A DNA stretch of 64,000 nt. Source: Pseudomonas sp. Root562. Its GTDB lineage: Bacteria; Pseudomonadota; Gammaproteobacteria; Pseudomonadales; Pseudomonadaceae. The DNA lies in NCBI RefSeq assembly GCF_001427125.1, contig NZ_LMGK01000007.1:1-64000 (forward strand), given 5' to 3'. Positions 30,137-41,870 of the stretch are shown here, one piece after another. A program made the position numbers and the translations under genes. Positions within the stretch are counted from its first letter, which is position 1. Each line of letters opens with the position of its first letter. Below the pieces are notes generated by a model. The model had not been told where the DNA came from and ran no database searches. It saw only the letters and a program-made list of their open reading frames with translations.

Positions 30137-30209
30137 CGAACTCTCACACACTGACAAATACTGACCAACCCATTAGGCTGCCGGAATCACTTCTGGCCTG
30201 GAATATCCG

Positions 30210-31202
30210 ATGCCCCCTGTCTACCGCCTGGCACTGCCAGCATTGTGCCTGTCGCTGATCCTGCCATGCGCTTTTCCCGTCGAGGCCGCCGACCCGGCAC
30301 CTGCCGCCGTGGAGCAACCGGCGGAAGAAAAACCGCTTGAACGCCAGCCGTTGCCTGAGCGTAGCCAGGAAGAAGCGGCCGCCCTCGAGCGAAAAATCCC
30401 GTCCCAGGAGCAACAGCAACTGCAAGCGGGCGGCGACACGTTCCTGGCCCTGTGGAAACCGGCCAATACCGCCGAACCCAAAGGCGCGGTGATTATCGTC
30501 CCGGGCGCAGGCGAAACCGTTGACTGGCCGCAAGCAATCGGTCCGTTGCGCCGCCAATTGCCAGACGCGCAATGGAGCAGCCTGAGTATCACCTTGCCGG
30601 ACTTGCAAAGCGATGCCATCGCGCCACGCTTTGTCGAAGTGCCACCGGTGCCGAAAACGCCGGATACCGGCAGCAAGGACGCGGCCACCGCCGCCCCTAT
30701 CGAGCAGGTCGCGGGAGGTGAAGCTGAAGTGCCTGACAAACCTGTCGCTGAAACCAGTGAAGAACAGTCCAAGGCCGACGCCGAAAGAATCTTCGCCCGT
30801 ATCGATGCGGCGATAGCCTTCGCCGAACAGCAAAGCGCCCGCAGCATCGTCGTTCTGGGCCATGGCACCGGCGCTTATTGGGCCGCGCGGTATCTGAGCG
30901 AGCGGCAACCATCGCAAATCGAACGCTTCGTCATGGTTGCCGCGCATACGCCGGCGCAAGTGAAACCCGACCTGGACCAACTCGCACCGAACCTGAAATT
31001 GCCCACAGCCGACATCTTTTACATGGACAAACCGCTGGATCGCAACGCCGCGCTGGCTCGCTTGCAAGCCAGCAAACGCTTGAAGACTTCGGCCTTCAGC
31101 CAGGTAGCGCTCAAGGCGTTGCCGGGCAATGACAAGGCGCAGCAGGAGCAACTGGTTCGCCGGGTGCGGGGCTGGTTGAATCCGCAGAATGCGGCGGATT
31201 GA
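30210..31202 (+). CDS. DUF3530 family periplasmic protein, alpha/beta-hydrolase-like
   Basis: 330 residues with a signal peptide (about 1-26, FPVEA/AD), a charged Glu/Pro linker and then a hydrolase-like domain. GAVIIVPGAGETVDWP is the first strand and turn, and VVLGHGTGAYWAARYL holds GHGTG where lipases have GxSxG, so the nucleophile serine is replaced by Thr. A second low-complexity insert (about 135-180) interrupts the domain. Catalytic activity is therefore doubtful. It is divergent from agtS. Confidence 0.75.
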   Translation: MPPVYRLALPALCLSLILPCAFPVEAADPAPAAVEQPAEEKPLERQPLPERSQEEAAALERKIPSQEQQQLQAGGDTFLALWKPANTAEPKGAVIIVPGAGETVDWPQAIGPLRRQLPDAQWSSLSITLPDLQSDAIAPRFVEVPPVPKTPDTGSKDAATAAPIEQVAGGEAEVPDKPVAETSEEQSKADAERIFARIDAAIAFAEQQSARSIVVLGHGTGAYWAARYLSERQPSQIERFVMVAAHTPAQVKPDLDQLAPNLKLPTADIFYMDKPLDRNAALARLQASKRLKTSAFSQVALKALPGNDKAQQEQLVRRVRGWLNPQNAAD

Positions 31203-31211
31203 TAGATCGTG

Positions 31212-31321
31212 TGATTCCTATCGCGAGCAAGCTCGCTCCCACAGGTTTCATGTCGATGGCGAAATTCGTGTACGACGCAAATCCAGTAGGAGCAAGGCTT
31301 GCCCGCGATAGCGTAATCACT
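31212..31321. repeat. REP doublet
   Basis: Outer GTGATT (31212-31217) and AATCAC (31316-31321) enclose two inverted REP sequences, TATCGCGAGCAAGCTCGCTCC and AGTAGGAGCAAGGCTTGCCC. It sits between convergent genes. Confidence 0.8.
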
Positions 31322-31341
31322 GACGACACATACCTTGGCGA

Positions 31342-32109
31342 CTAGCGAAAATCCCGCCGCTGCCGGATCAGCGCGTAAGCGTTGTGCAGCTCCCGGGTTT
31401 TCTCGGTTGCCTCACGCACCTGCGACGCCGTCGCCCCGCTGCCGGCAATCTTGTCCGGGTGATGGCGGCTGAGCAGACGCCGGTAGGCGCGCTTGATCTG
31501 CGCCGGCTCACTGGTGGCCGATACCCCCAGCAGCCGCAAGGCATCCTGATAACTTGTAACGCGGTTAACCTCTGGACGTTTCTGAGGCTCATAGTCTTGG
31601 GCCAACGCCAGGATCTGACGGGTCGACCAGCCCAGCCACTTGCCCCATTGCGCGATCAGTTCGCGCTCCTGTTGCCCCGCGCGACCATCGGCCCAGACCA
31701 TCCGCCAGCAGGCGCGCAGGACACCTTCGGCGGCATGGGGCTGATGACCCAGACGGCGCAGGTATCCGCGCAACGGGTCGTTGCCCGACTTGCCCCGATT
31801 GAAGGCGGCAATGGCCCGACGCTGCGCTGATTCGTTCATTTCCAGCGAGCGCATTTCCTGACGCGCCTGCTGGATATGACCGTCCACCACTCGCCCGTCG
31901 CACTTGGCCAACCTGCCGAGCAACACGAACAGCAGTTCATCGTTGCGCAAAACCGGGCGACCGCCGAGCTTTTCCCGCAGATGTGCCCAACTTTGCAAAT
32001 GCAGGCGTCGATCCAGCGCCTGCCCCAACAAAGCACCGAGCATGGCCCCCGGAATGCTGGCAATGGCAAAGCCCGCCCCGGCTCCGATCAGAGTCCCTGG
32101 CCACAACAC
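31342..32109 (-). CDS. DnaJ-domain protein with TerB-like region (DjlA-like)
   Basis: 255 residues. One N-terminal glycine-rich membrane segment (about 5-30) is followed by a TerB-like acidic helical domain (LLGRLAKCDGRVV ... MVWADGRAG). A C-terminal J domain (about 190-255) has the HPD tripeptide in LLSRHHPDKIAGSG. The arrangement equals DjlA, a membrane co-chaperone for DnaK. It is the last gene after amgK-murU, one base from the murU stop. Confidence 0.87.
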   Translation of the reverse strand: MLWPGTLIGAGAGFAIASIPGAMLGALLGQALDRRLHLQSWAHLREKLGGRPVLRNDELLFVLLGRLAKCDGRVVDGHIQQARQEMRSLEMNESAQRRAIAAFNRGKSGNDPLRGYLRRLGHQPHAAEGVLRACWRMVWADGRAGQQERELIAQWGKWLGWSTRQILALAQDYEPQKRPEVNRVTSYQDALRLLGVSATSEPAQIKRAYRRLLSRHHPDKIAGSGATASQVREATEKTRELHNAYALIRQRRDFR

Positions 32110-32110
32110 G

Positions 32111-33798
<1,688 letters not shown>

Positions 33799-33928
33799 TG
33801 CAAGGGTCTCCGACGGCGCTAGCCGTCAAGCGGGTCATGCTTTATTATCCAGCATCTTTTTCAGACCATCGAGAGGCGTGCGGCCCACACCGCGGGCAGA
33901 TGGCACGCAGGAAGCCCGGACTAATAAG

Positions 33929-36724
33929 ATGGCATTGAAATCCCCCGCGTTTCGTAAAAAATTTCCGTTGTTGGTAACCGGCAGTCTGCTGGCCTTGCAA
34001 CCCCTCGCCACTTCCTTCGTGGTCGCCGCGGAACAGTATGACTGCTCAGTCTCTGCTTCGGGTGCCTGGGACTGTGCGCCAAAGACGCCGGCGGCTGCAT
34101 TGCCTCCGCGTCCCGTGCATGACGGCAGCGCAGTCGCATCCGACGAGGTTGCGGCCGAGAGCGGTACCAGCGAGGACGCTGGCGCCAAGACCGTACTCGT
34201 CACCGAATCCAAAGGCCGTGGCCTGAAGTCGCGTAGCGAAGACTACAGTCACCTCGACTGGGTTCCCCGTGAACAGCTCACCGCAGCGCAATTGGCCGAA
34301 ACCGGTCCGTATTGCTCTGGTTCCTATATCGAACCGATTCGTCCTGGCATGAATGACAAGACGAATAAAAGCGATGCGCCAACCTTTATCGGCGCCAAAG
34401 CCTCACGTTATAAGCAGGAAGAGCAAGTCGCTACCCTGGCCGGTGACGTGGTCATGCGCCAGGGCAGCATGCAGGTCGAAGCCGACGAAGCCAACCTTTA
34501 CCAGGCCGAGAGCCGCGGTGAACTGAGCGGCAACGTGCGCGTTCGCGACAACGGCGCCCTGATCGTGGGCGACCACGCCGACGTGCAGCTCGACACCGGT
34601 GAAGCCAAAATCGACAACGCCGAATACGTGATGCACAAATCGCGTATCCGCGGTAACGCGCTGTACGCCAAACGTGCCGAGAACGCCATCATCCGCCTCA
34701 AGGATGGTACGTACACCACGTGCGAACCGAACAGCAACGCCTGGCAGCTCAAGGGCAACAACATCACCCTGAACCCGGCCACCGGCTTCGGTACTGCGAC
34801 CAACGTGACACTGCGGGTCAAGGACATTCCGGTTCTGTACACGCCGTACATCTATTTCCCGATCGACGACCGTCGCCAGTCCGGCTTCCTGCCGCCGACC
34901 ATCGGCACCGGCACCGACACCGGCTTCCTGCTGGTCACGCCGTACTACTTCAACCTGGCACCGAACTACGATGCCACGTTGTACCCGCGTTACATGAGCG
35001 ACCGTGGCCTGTTGATGGAAGGCGAATTCCGCTACCTGACCAAGTCCAGCGAAGGTCAGTTCGGCGCCGCGTACCTCAATGACGAGAACGACGATCGCAA
35101 GCTGCAGACTGATTACGAAAAAACCCGCTACATGTACAACTGGCAGCACAAGGGTGGTCTCGACTCGCGCGTGTTCACGCAAGTCGACTACACCAAGATC
35201 AGCGATCCTTATTACTTCCAGGATCTGCAGACTGACCAGATTGGCGTGAAGAGTGCTGACTATGTGAACCAGCAGGGCTCGGTCAGCTACCGCGGCGACA
35301 GCTACACCGCTCGCGTGAATGCTCAGGCGTATCAGCTGGCGACCGTTTCCAACATCACGCCGTATGACCGCTTGCCGCAAATCACCTTCAACGGCGCGCT
35401 GCCGGAACGTCCGGGCGGATTCAATTTCACCTACGATACCGAGCTCGTGCGGTTCGATCGGGACTTGAAGAACGGCAACTTCACCGATGAAGACGGTAAT
35501 GTCGAGCCGCGCCTCGACACCAACGTACAAGGCCTGGCCCGCGCCAACGGCGATCGCCTCAACCTTGCGCCCGCCGTCAGCTTCCCGATGGAGGCCAGCT
35601 ATGGCTTCCTGACGCCGAAGCTCAAGTATCAGTACACGCAGTATCAACTGGACCTGGACAGCATCGGCAAGAGCCAGATTGCCGCGCAGACTGCAGAACA
35701 GGACCGCCTCAACGGCACGTTCGACAGCAACCAGAACCGTGCCGTACCGATCGCCAGCATCGACAGCGGCCTGTATTTCGATCGCAACACCCAATGGTTC
35801 GGCAAGAATTACCGCCAGACCCTCGAACCGCGCCTGTTCTATCTTTATGTTCCAGAGAAGGATCAGGAAGACATTCCTGTGTTCGACACCAGCGAATACA
35901 CCTTCAATTATGCGTCGCTATTCCGGGATAACCGCTTCTCCGGTTCTGACCGTGTCGGCGACGAGAACAAGCTGTCGCTTGGTGTAACCAGCCGCTGGAT
36001 CGAAGACGATGGTTTTGAGCGTCAACGCATCAGCGTCGGCCAGGCCCTGTACTTCAAGGACCGCGAAGTCCAGTTGCCGGGTATCGATGCAAAAACCCGC
36101 GAAGACGCGCACTCCGATGTTTCGCCGTATGCATTGGAATACGAATATCGCTGGAACCGCGATTGGCGCACCACAGCCGACTACAACTGGGACCCGGACA
36201 GCCGCAGCCCTCGCTCGGGTAGCGCGATGTTCCACTACCAGCCTGAAGACAACCCGAACAAGGTCGTCAACGCCGGTTATCGCTACCGCAATGACCAGGT
36301 CCGCTACGACCAGAATAGCGGTCGCTGGCAAGTGGGCGGTGGTGACTATGGCGTTCCGGGCCAGCCTGGCTACGTGAAGGATTACTACAAGATCGTCCAG
36401 CACGACTTCTCGGTGATCTGGCCGGTCGTGCCGCAATGGAACGTCATCAGCCGCTGGCAGTATGACTACAACCGCAACCGTACCCTGGAAGCCTTTGGTG
36501 GCTTCGAGTACGACAACTGCTGCTGGAAACTGCGCCTGATCAACCGTTACTGGGTCGATTATGACGAAACCAGTCAAGACGCTCCGGAAAACGAAAAAGG
36601 CGACCATGGCGTCTTCCTCCAAATTGTTCTGAAGGGACTCGGCGGCCTCACAGGCTCCAAAGTAGAGAGCTTCCTCGACAAAGGCATCCAAGGTTATCGT
36701 GAACGTGAAGACCAAGCTTTCTGA
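33929..36724 (+). CDS. lptD: LPS-assembly protein LptD
   Basis: Outer-membrane barrel that, with LptE, inserts lipopolysaccharide into the outer leaflet; essential. The 931-residue protein starts at 33929 with a signal peptide (about 1-33, FVVAA). Next come an N-terminal extension with two cysteines and the OstA jellyroll ([22 protein letters not shown] ... about 150-300). The large beta-barrel ends in the C-terminal half with the NCCWKL cysteine pair that forms the inter-domain disulfides. The gene overlaps surA by 26 bases. Confidence 0.96.
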   Translation: MALKSPAFRKKFPLLVTGSLLALQPLATSFVVAAEQYDCSVSASGAWDCAPKTPAAALPPRPVHDGSAVASDEVAAESGTSEDAGAKTVLVTESKGRGLKSRSEDYSHLDWVPREQLTAAQLAETGPYCSGSYIEPIRPGMNDKTNKSDAPTFIGAKASRYKQEEQVATLAGDVVMRQGSMQVEADEANLYQAESRGELSGNVRVRDNGALIVGDHADVQLDTGEAKIDNAEYVMHKSRIRGNALYAKRAENAIIRLKDGTYTTCEPNSNAWQLKGNNITLNPATGFGTATNVTLRVKDIPVLYTPYIYFPIDDRRQSGFLPPTIGTGTDTGFLLVTPYYFNLAPNYDATLYPRYMSDRGLLMEGEFRYLTKSSEGQFGAAYLNDENDDRKLQTDYEKTRYMYNWQHKGGLDSRVFTQVDYTKISDPYYFQDLQTDQIGVKSADYVNQQGSVSYRGDSYTARVNAQAYQLATVSNITPYDRLPQITFNGALPERPGGFNFTYDTELVRFDRDLKNGNFTDEDGNVEPRLDTNVQGLARANGDRLNLAPAVSFPMEASYGFLTPKLKYQYTQYQLDLDSIGKSQIAAQTAEQDRLNGTFDSNQNRAVPIASIDSGLYFDRNTQWFGKNYRQTLEPRLFYLYVPEKDQEDIPVFDTSEYTFNYASLFRDNRFSGSDRVGDENKLSLGVTSRWIEDDGFERQRISVGQALYFKDREVQLPGIDAKTREDAHSDVSPYALEYEYRWNRDWRTTADYNWDPDSRSPRSGSAMFHYQPEDNPNKVVNAGYRYRNDQVRYDQNSGRWQVGGGDYGVPGQPGYVKDYYKIVQHDFSVIWPVVPQWNVISRWQYDYNRNRTLEAFGGFEYDNCCWKLRLINRYWVDYDETSQDAPENEKGDHGVFLQIVLKGLGGLTGSKVESFLDKGIQGYREREDQAF

Positions 36725-38021
36725 TTGTCTGCGCCCGCTGCTGCTGGGCGCGCTGTTCCTGGGTACCGCGGCCAACGCCGCGGTACAGTCCATCGACAAG
36801 GTGGTGGCCATCGTCGACAACGACGTAGTCATGCAGAGCCAACTGGACCAGCGCGTCCATGAAGTTCAGCAAACCATCGCCAAGCGCGGCACCGCCGTGC
36901 CACCGGCCAGCGTACTGGAGCAACAGGTGCTTGAGCGCCTGATCGTCGAGAACCTGCAATTGCAGATCGGCGAGCGCTCCGGTATCCGCATTACCGATGA
37001 AGAACTGAACCAGGCTGTCGGCACTATCGCCCAGCGCAACAACATGTCGGTCGACCAGTTCCGTGCCGCCCTGACTCGCGACGGTCTGTCCTACGACGAC
37101 GCGCGTGACCAGATCCGTCGCGAAATGGTCATCAGCCGTGTACGTCAGCGCCGAGTGGCTGAACGCATCCAGGTAACCGAGCAGGAAGTGAAGAACTTCC
37201 TGGCGTCCGACCTCGGCAAAATGCAGTTGTCCGAGGAGTTCCGCCTGGCCAACATCCTGATTCCAACGCCGGAAAGCGCCAACTCCGACGCGATTCAGAA
37301 TGCTGCCAAACAGGCTGACGCGGTTTACCAGCAGCTCAAGCAAGGTGCTGACTTTGGTCAGCTGGCCATCGCCAAATCCGCCAGTGAAACCGCACTGGAA
37401 GGCGGCGACATGGGCTGGCGCAAAGCTGCCCAGCTGCCACCGCCCTTCGATCGCCTGCTGAGCTCCATGACGGTTGGCGACGTGACTCAGCCAATGCGCA
37501 CACCGGGCGGCTTCATTATTTTGAAGATCCTCGACAAGCGTGGCGGCGAAACCCAGATGCGCGATGAAGTGCATGTGCGCCACATTCTGGTCAAACCAAG
37601 CCCGATCCGTGACGAAGAAAAAACCAAGGCCTTGGCTCAGTCGCTCTACAGCCGAATCGAAGCGGGTGAAGACTTTGCCGAACTGGCAAAAAGCTATTCG
37701 GAAGACCCGGGGTCCGCACTCAACGGCGGTGACCTGAACTGGATCGATCCGAACGCACTGGTCCCGGAGTTCCGCGAAGTGATGGCCAAGACCCCGCAAG
37801 GTCAACTGTCCAAGCCTTTCCAGACTCAATATGGCTGGCACGTCCTGGAAGTCCTTGGCCGTCGCGCCACCGACAGCACCACCCAGGCTCGCGAGCAACA
37901 AGCCATGACCGTACTGCGTAACCGCAAATACGACGAAGAGCTGCAAACCTGGCTGCGTCAGATCCGTGACGAAGCGTACGTAGAAATCAAACTCCCTGGC
38001 GCCGACCAGGCAGCGCAGTGA
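36699..38021 (+). CDS. surA: Periplasmic chaperone/peptidyl-prolyl isomerase SurA
   Basis: Chaperone carrying unfolded outer-membrane proteins, including LptD, to the BAM complex. The 440-residue protein (GTG start 36699) has a signal peptide (about 1-26), an N-terminal chaperone region and two parvulin domains (about 180-280 and 290-390, the second with [10 protein letters not shown]). A second GTG at 36705, two codons on, would give MKTKLSD as I recall for P. aeruginosa and is an equally good start. Both lie inside lptD, so expression is probably coupled to its substrate LptD. Confidence 0.94.
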   Translation: MNVKTKLSDCLRPLLLGALFLGTAANAAVQSIDKVVAIVDNDVVMQSQLDQRVHEVQQTIAKRGTAVPPASVLEQQVLERLIVENLQLQIGERSGIRITDEELNQAVGTIAQRNNMSVDQFRAALTRDGLSYDDARDQIRREMVISRVRQRRVAERIQVTEQEVKNFLASDLGKMQLSEEFRLANILIPTPESANSDAIQNAAKQADAVYQQLKQGADFGQLAIAKSASETALEGGDMGWRKAAQLPPPFDRLLSSMTVGDVTQPMRTPGGFIILKILDKRGGETQMRDEVHVRHILVKPSPIRDEEKTKALAQSLYSRIEAGEDFAELAKSYSEDPGSALNGGDLNWIDPNALVPEFREVMAKTPQGQLSKPFQTQYGWHVLEVLGRRATDSTTQAREQQAMTVLRNRKYDEELQTWLRQIRDEAYVEIKLPGADQAAQ

Positions 38022-39007
38022 AACCCAAACGTTTCGCGCTGACACCCGGCGAACCGGCCGGCATAGGTCCTGACCTGTGCCTGCTGCTCGCCTCGCAAGC
38101 CCAGCCACACCCCTTGATTGCCATTACCAGCCGCGACCTGCTCCTCGAGCGGGCTGCGCTGCTGGGTGTGGCCGTCGACTTGCTGCCGGTTACGCCGGAT
38201 AACTGGCCGGATCTGCCCGCGCCAGCCAACAGCCTGTATGTCTGGGATACACCGTTGAACGCCAAGGTCGTCGCCGGGCAACTGGACAAGGCCAACGCCG
38301 CTTTCGTTCTCCAAACCCTGACCCGCGCCGGCCAAGGCTGCCTGGATGGACATTTTGCCGGCATGATCACCGCCCCGGTGCATAAGGGTGTGATCAACGA
38401 ATCCGGCATCGCTTTCTCCGGGCACACCGAATTCCTCGCTGACCTGACCCATACCGCGCAAGTGGTCATGATGCTCGCCACCCGCGGCTTGCGCGTGGCC
38501 TTGGTCACCACCCACCTGCCACTTCGCGAGATCGCCGATGCGATCACCCCGGAGCGTCTGGAACGGGTCACACGAATCCTGCATGCCGATCTGCAAGAAA
38601 AGTTCGGCATCGCCCAGCCGCGTATCCTGGTGTGCGGGCTCAACCCCCACGCCGGCGAAGGTGGACACCTGGGCCATGAAGAAATCGACATCATCGAACC
38701 CACATTAGAGCGCCTGCGCGGCGAAGGCATGGACCTGCGTGGTCCGCTGCCCGCCGACACTCTGTTTACCCCCAAATATCTGGAGCACTGCGACGCAGTG
38801 CTGGCGATGTACCACGACCAGGGCCTGCCTGTGCTGAAATACAAAGGCTTCGGCGCAGCCGTCAATGTGACGCTCGGTCTGCCGATCATCCGCACCTCGG
38901 TCGACCACGGCACCGCCCTGGACCTGGCCGGCAGCGGCAAGATCGACACCGGCAGCCTGCAAGTCGCCCTGGAAACCGCCTACCAGATGGCCGAGACCCG
39001 TTTATGA
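38018..39007 (+). CDS. pdxA: 4-hydroxythreonine-4-phosphate dehydrogenase
   Basis: NAD-dependent dehydrogenase of vitamin B6 synthesis, 329 residues. Family motifs are [12 protein letters not shown] at the N-terminus, [10 protein letters not shown] with metal and substrate histidine, [12 protein letters not shown], and [12 protein letters not shown] near the C-terminus. The start is a GTG at 38018 that overlaps the surA stop (GTGA), so translation is probably coupled. Its stop overlaps the rsmA start by 4 bases. Confidence 0.95.
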   Translation: MKPKRFALTPGEPAGIGPDLCLLLASQAQPHPLIAITSRDLLLERAALLGVAVDLLPVTPDNWPDLPAPANSLYVWDTPLNAKVVAGQLDKANAAFVLQTLTRAGQGCLDGHFAGMITAPVHKGVINESGIAFSGHTEFLADLTHTAQVVMMLATRGLRVALVTTHLPLREIADAITPERLERVTRILHADLQEKFGIAQPRILVCGLNPHAGEGGHLGHEEIDIIEPTLERLRGEGMDLRGPLPADTLFTPKYLEHCDAVLAMYHDQGLPVLKYKGFGAAVNVTLGLPIIRTSVDHGTALDLAGSGKIDTGSLQVALETAYQMAETRL

Positions 39008-39822
39008 ACGAGCAATACCAACACAAGGCGCGCAAGCGTTTTGGCCAGAACTTTCTGCATGATGCCGGCGTCATCGACCGCATCCTGCGCTCCATCCATG
39101 CAAAAGCCGAGGACCGTCTGCTGGAAATCGGCCCGGGCCAGGGCGCACTCACCCAGGGCCTGCTCGGCAGCGGCGCTCAACTCGATGTGGTTGAACTGGA
39201 CAAGGACCTGATCCCGATCCTCAACCAGCAATTTGCCGGCAAGAGCAATTTCAACCTGCACCAGGGCGATGCACTGAAGTTCGACTTCAACAGCCTGAAT
39301 GCGGCGCCAGGCAGTCTGCGAGTGGTCGGCAATCTGCCGTACAACATCTCCACGCCGCTGATCTTCCACCTGCTGCATAACGCTCACCTGATTCGTGACA
39401 TGCACTTCATGCTGCAAAAGGAAGTGGTCGAGCGACTCGCGGCAGGTCCTGGCGGTGGTGATTGGGGTCGCTTGTCGATCATGGTTCAGTATCACTGTCG
39501 GGTAGAGCATCTGTTCAACGTCGGCCCGGGGGCGTTCAACCCGCCACCGAAAGTCGATTCAGCCATCGTGCGTCTGGTGCCCCACGCCGTGTTGCCGCAC
39601 CCTGCCAAAGATCACAAGCTGCTGGAACGCGTTGTACGCGAAGCCTTCAACCAGCGCCGCAAGACCCTGCGCAATACCCTCAAGCTGCTGCTGAGCAATG
39701 CCGAAATCGAAGCCGCCGGCGTTGATGGCAGCCTGCGCCCTGAGCAACTCGACCTGGCCGCCTTCGTGCGCCTGGCTGACAAACTCAGCGAACAATCCCA
39801 GCACAAGCCAGCGGACGTCTGA
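39004..39822 (+). CDS. rsmA: 16S rRNA dimethyladenosine transferase (KsgA)
   Basis: Dimethylates A1518 and A1519 of 16S rRNA late in 30S assembly. The 272-residue SAM-dependent enzyme has FGQNFLHD (11-18), motif [12 protein letters not shown], the acidic ELDKDL and motif IV NLPYNIS. ATGA overlap with pdxA. Loss of KsgA gives kasugamycin resistance in E. coli. This RsmA is the rRNA enzyme, not the RNA-binding CsrA homologue of the same name. Confidence 0.95.
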   Translation: MNEQYQHKARKRFGQNFLHDAGVIDRILRSIHAKAEDRLLEIGPGQGALTQGLLGSGAQLDVVELDKDLIPILNQQFAGKSNFNLHQGDALKFDFNSLNAAPGSLRVVGNLPYNISTPLIFHLLHNAHLIRDMHFMLQKEVVERLAAGPGGGDWGRLSIMVQYHCRVEHLFNVGPGAFNPPPKVDSAIVRLVPHAVLPHPAKDHKLLERVVREAFNQRRKTLRNTLKLLLSNAEIEAAGVDGSLRPEQLDLAAFVRLADKLSEQSQHKPADV

Positions 39823-39945
39823 CAGAACCCAAGCGTTATCGGGTAGGACACCAGCGCCCATGTCTGGTTTACTACCCGGTACTTGGCCTAGACTGAACCT
39901 CATCAGCTATGCCCCGCGTCCCGCTTCGTTTTTAAGGCCTCTTGC

Positions 39946-40326
39946 ATGTCCGATCCTCGTTATCAGGTCGACGTCAGCGTCGTCACCCGCTATCTGGCAG
40001 AACAATCGCAACCCGAACACGACCGCTTTGCCTTCGCCTACACCATCACCGTAAAAAACAATGGCCTGATACCGGCGAAATTGTTGTCACGGCACTGGGT
40101 GATCACCGATGGTGACGGGCACGTGGAAGAGGTTCGTGGCGCCGGCGTGGTCGGCCAACAGCCATTGATCGACGTCGGCAAAAGCCATACTTACAGCAGT
40201 GGCACGGTCATGACCACCAGGGTCGGGACCATGCAGGGCACGTATCAGATGATTGCCGACGATGGTAAACACTTCGATGCGGTCATCGCACCGTTCCGCC
40301 TTGCGGTGCCGGGGTCGTTGCACTGA
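39946..40326 (+). CDS. apaG: Co2+/Mg2+ efflux protein ApaG
   Basis: 126-residue DUF525 protein with a fibronectin-III-like fold, carrying the family stretches [20 protein letters not shown] and GVVGQQPLI and the glycine-rich loop MQGTYQMI. The efflux role is inherited from old genetic data and is not certain. A 123-base gap after rsmA may hold a promoter. The last base of its stop is the first base region of apaH (one-base overlap). Confidence 0.92.
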   Translation: MSDPRYQVDVSVVTRYLAEQSQPEHDRFAFAYTITVKNNGLIPAKLLSRHWVITDGDGHVEEVRGAGVVGQQPLIDVGKSHTYSSGTVMTTRVGTMQGTYQMIADDGKHFDAVIAPFRLAVPGSLH

Positions 40327-41210
40327 TGGCAACGTATGCCGTCGGCGATCTGCAAGGCTGCCTTGGAGCCCTGCAGTGCCTGCTCAAACAAGTTTCATTC
40401 GATCCGGCCAGGGATCGTCTCTGGCTGGTCGGTGATCTGGTCAATCGTGGTCCGCAATCGCTCGAAACCTTGCGCTTCCTCTATAGCATCCGTGAATCGC
40501 TGGTGTGCGTGCTCGGCAACCATGACCTGCATCTGCTGGCCGCCGGGCAGAACATCGAACGCCTGAAAAAAGGCGACACCCTGCTCGAAATCATCGAGGC
40601 CCCGGACTGCGCCGAATTGCTGGACTGGTTACGCCAGCAAAAGCTCATGCATTACGACGAACAACGAAACCTGGCACTGGTGCATGCCGGCATCCCACCG
40701 CAGTGGTCGCTGCGTAAAGCCCTGAAGTGCGCCGCCGAAGTCGAAACCGCGCTGCGTGACGACAACCTGTTCCCGCCTTACCTTGACGGCATGTACGGCA
40801 ACGATCCGGCGAAATGGGACAACGACCTCAAAGGCGTGACGCGCCTGCGAGTGATCACCAACTATTTTACGCGGATGCGCTTCTGTACGGCCGAAGGCAA
40901 ACTCGATCTCAAGAGTAAGGAAGGCCTGGGTACCGCACCGGCAGGCTACAAGCCCTGGTTCCAGCACAAGGAACGCAAGACCAGGGAGCTGAAAATCATC
41001 TTCGGTCACTGGGCCGCCCTGGAAGGCAATGTCGACGCCCCGGGTATTTTCGCCCTCGACACAGGCTGCGTCTGGGGCGGCGCCCTGACACTGATGAATG
41101 TCGACAGCCTTGAACGCCTCTCCTGCAAATGCGGAGAGCATGGCCACCCCGCCACGCCACCAGTCGCCCCATCCATTTGCGAACCATCGTCAGTCAGCGT
41201 CCCGCGTTAG
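40326..41210 (+). CDS. apaH: Diadenosine tetraphosphatase, symmetrical
   Basis: Hydrolyses Ap4A (and Np4-capped RNA) to two ADP. The 294-residue protein is a calcineurin-like phosphoesterase with the metal motifs GDLQGC (7-12), [19 protein letters not shown], and downstream HAGIPPQWS and FGHWAALEG. Its ATG overlaps the apaG stop. The C-terminal 20 residues are Pro/Ser-rich and probably disordered. Confidence 0.95.
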   Translation: MATYAVGDLQGCLGALQCLLKQVSFDPARDRLWLVGDLVNRGPQSLETLRFLYSIRESLVCVLGNHDLHLLAAGQNIERLKKGDTLLEIIEAPDCAELLDWLRQQKLMHYDEQRNLALVHAGIPPQWSLRKALKCAAEVETALRDDNLFPPYLDGMYGNDPAKWDNDLKGVTRLRVITNYFTRMRFCTAEGKLDLKSKEGLGTAPAGYKPWFQHKERKTRELKIIFGHWAALEGNVDAPGIFALDTGCVWGGALTLMNVDSLERLSCKCGEHGHPATPPVAPSICEPSSVSVPR

Positions 41211-41243
41211 ACTGCGCTTACAGCCGAGCCACAGGAACCCGCC

Positions 41244-41573
41244 ATGAGCGAATTCAAACGTATTCCCCCGCAACAGGCCCAGACCCTGCGCGAACAGGGC
41301 GCCGTCGTAGTCGACATCCGCGACCCGGCCACCTATGCCGCCTTGCACATCAGTGGCTCCAAACACCTGGATAACCATTCGATCTCGGACTTCATCCGCG
41401 CTGCCGACCTCGACGCGCCGACCGTGGTGGTCTGCTATCACGGCAATTCCAGCCAAAGCGCAGCCGCCTACCTGATCAGTCAGGGCTTCTCTGACGTTTA
41501 CAGCATGGATGGCGGTTTTGAGCTGTGGCGTACGACTTATCCTTCGGAAACGGCGCAAGGCTCCTCCGAATAA
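41244..41573 (+). CDS. glpE: Thiosulfate sulfurtransferase GlpE
   Basis: Single-domain rhodanese, 109 residues, transferring sulfane sulfur from thiosulfate to cyanide or thioredoxin. The active-site Cys is in [13 protein letters not shown] (near residue 65) and the N-terminal [17 protein letters not shown] is the CH2A motif. The CYHGNSS loop is the GlpE form. It lies 33 bases after apaH on the same strand. Confidence 0.93.
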   Translation: MSEFKRIPPQQAQTLREQGAVVVDIRDPATYAALHISGSKHLDNHSISDFIRAADLDAPTVVVCYHGNSSQSAAAYLISQGFSDVYSMDGGFELWRTTYPSETAQGSSE

Positions 41574-41870
41574 TTTTTTTGTAACACGCAAGCCCGCGGC
41601 TGCCGTGGGCTAGCGCGGTGGCAGACGAACGGTCTGCCACAACTAATTACGTATCTCGCCTTTACCTCCCGAATTCCCAACTATCCTTAAGCGCAGGCCA
41701 TCCAAAACAGGGGAGAGCCGGTACACCGGCGCGCGGATCATCGGGAGTAGCTTTCGCAGTCGTCAGCTGTGAAAGAGTTCTGGGGGGTAAACAGCGACCG
41801 CCTGTTCGGTTGCTGCCAGCATCGACTGAGTGATCCGGCGTCGGCTCCACGTATCGAGCGAGGTGACGTC
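41574..41870 (+). promoter_or_regulatory. prkA upstream region
   Basis: About 300 bases. Near glpE is a stem AGCCCGCGG/CCGTGGGCT (41591-41611), then a perfect 9-bp hairpin GTGGCAGAC/GTCTGCCAC (41618-41640) without T run. Further on, ACTATCCTTAAG (about 41689-41700) resembles a stationary-phase (RpoS) -10 region. The prkA ATG at 41871 follows GAGGTGACGTC. No sigma-54 GG-N10-GC box was found, although yeaGH of E. coli depends on sigma-54. Confidence 0.45.

Noticed and set aside
41618..41640. Sigma-54 promoter for prkA
   Set aside because: TGGCA and TGCC are present only as arms of a hairpin; the GG to GC distance is 14, not 10.
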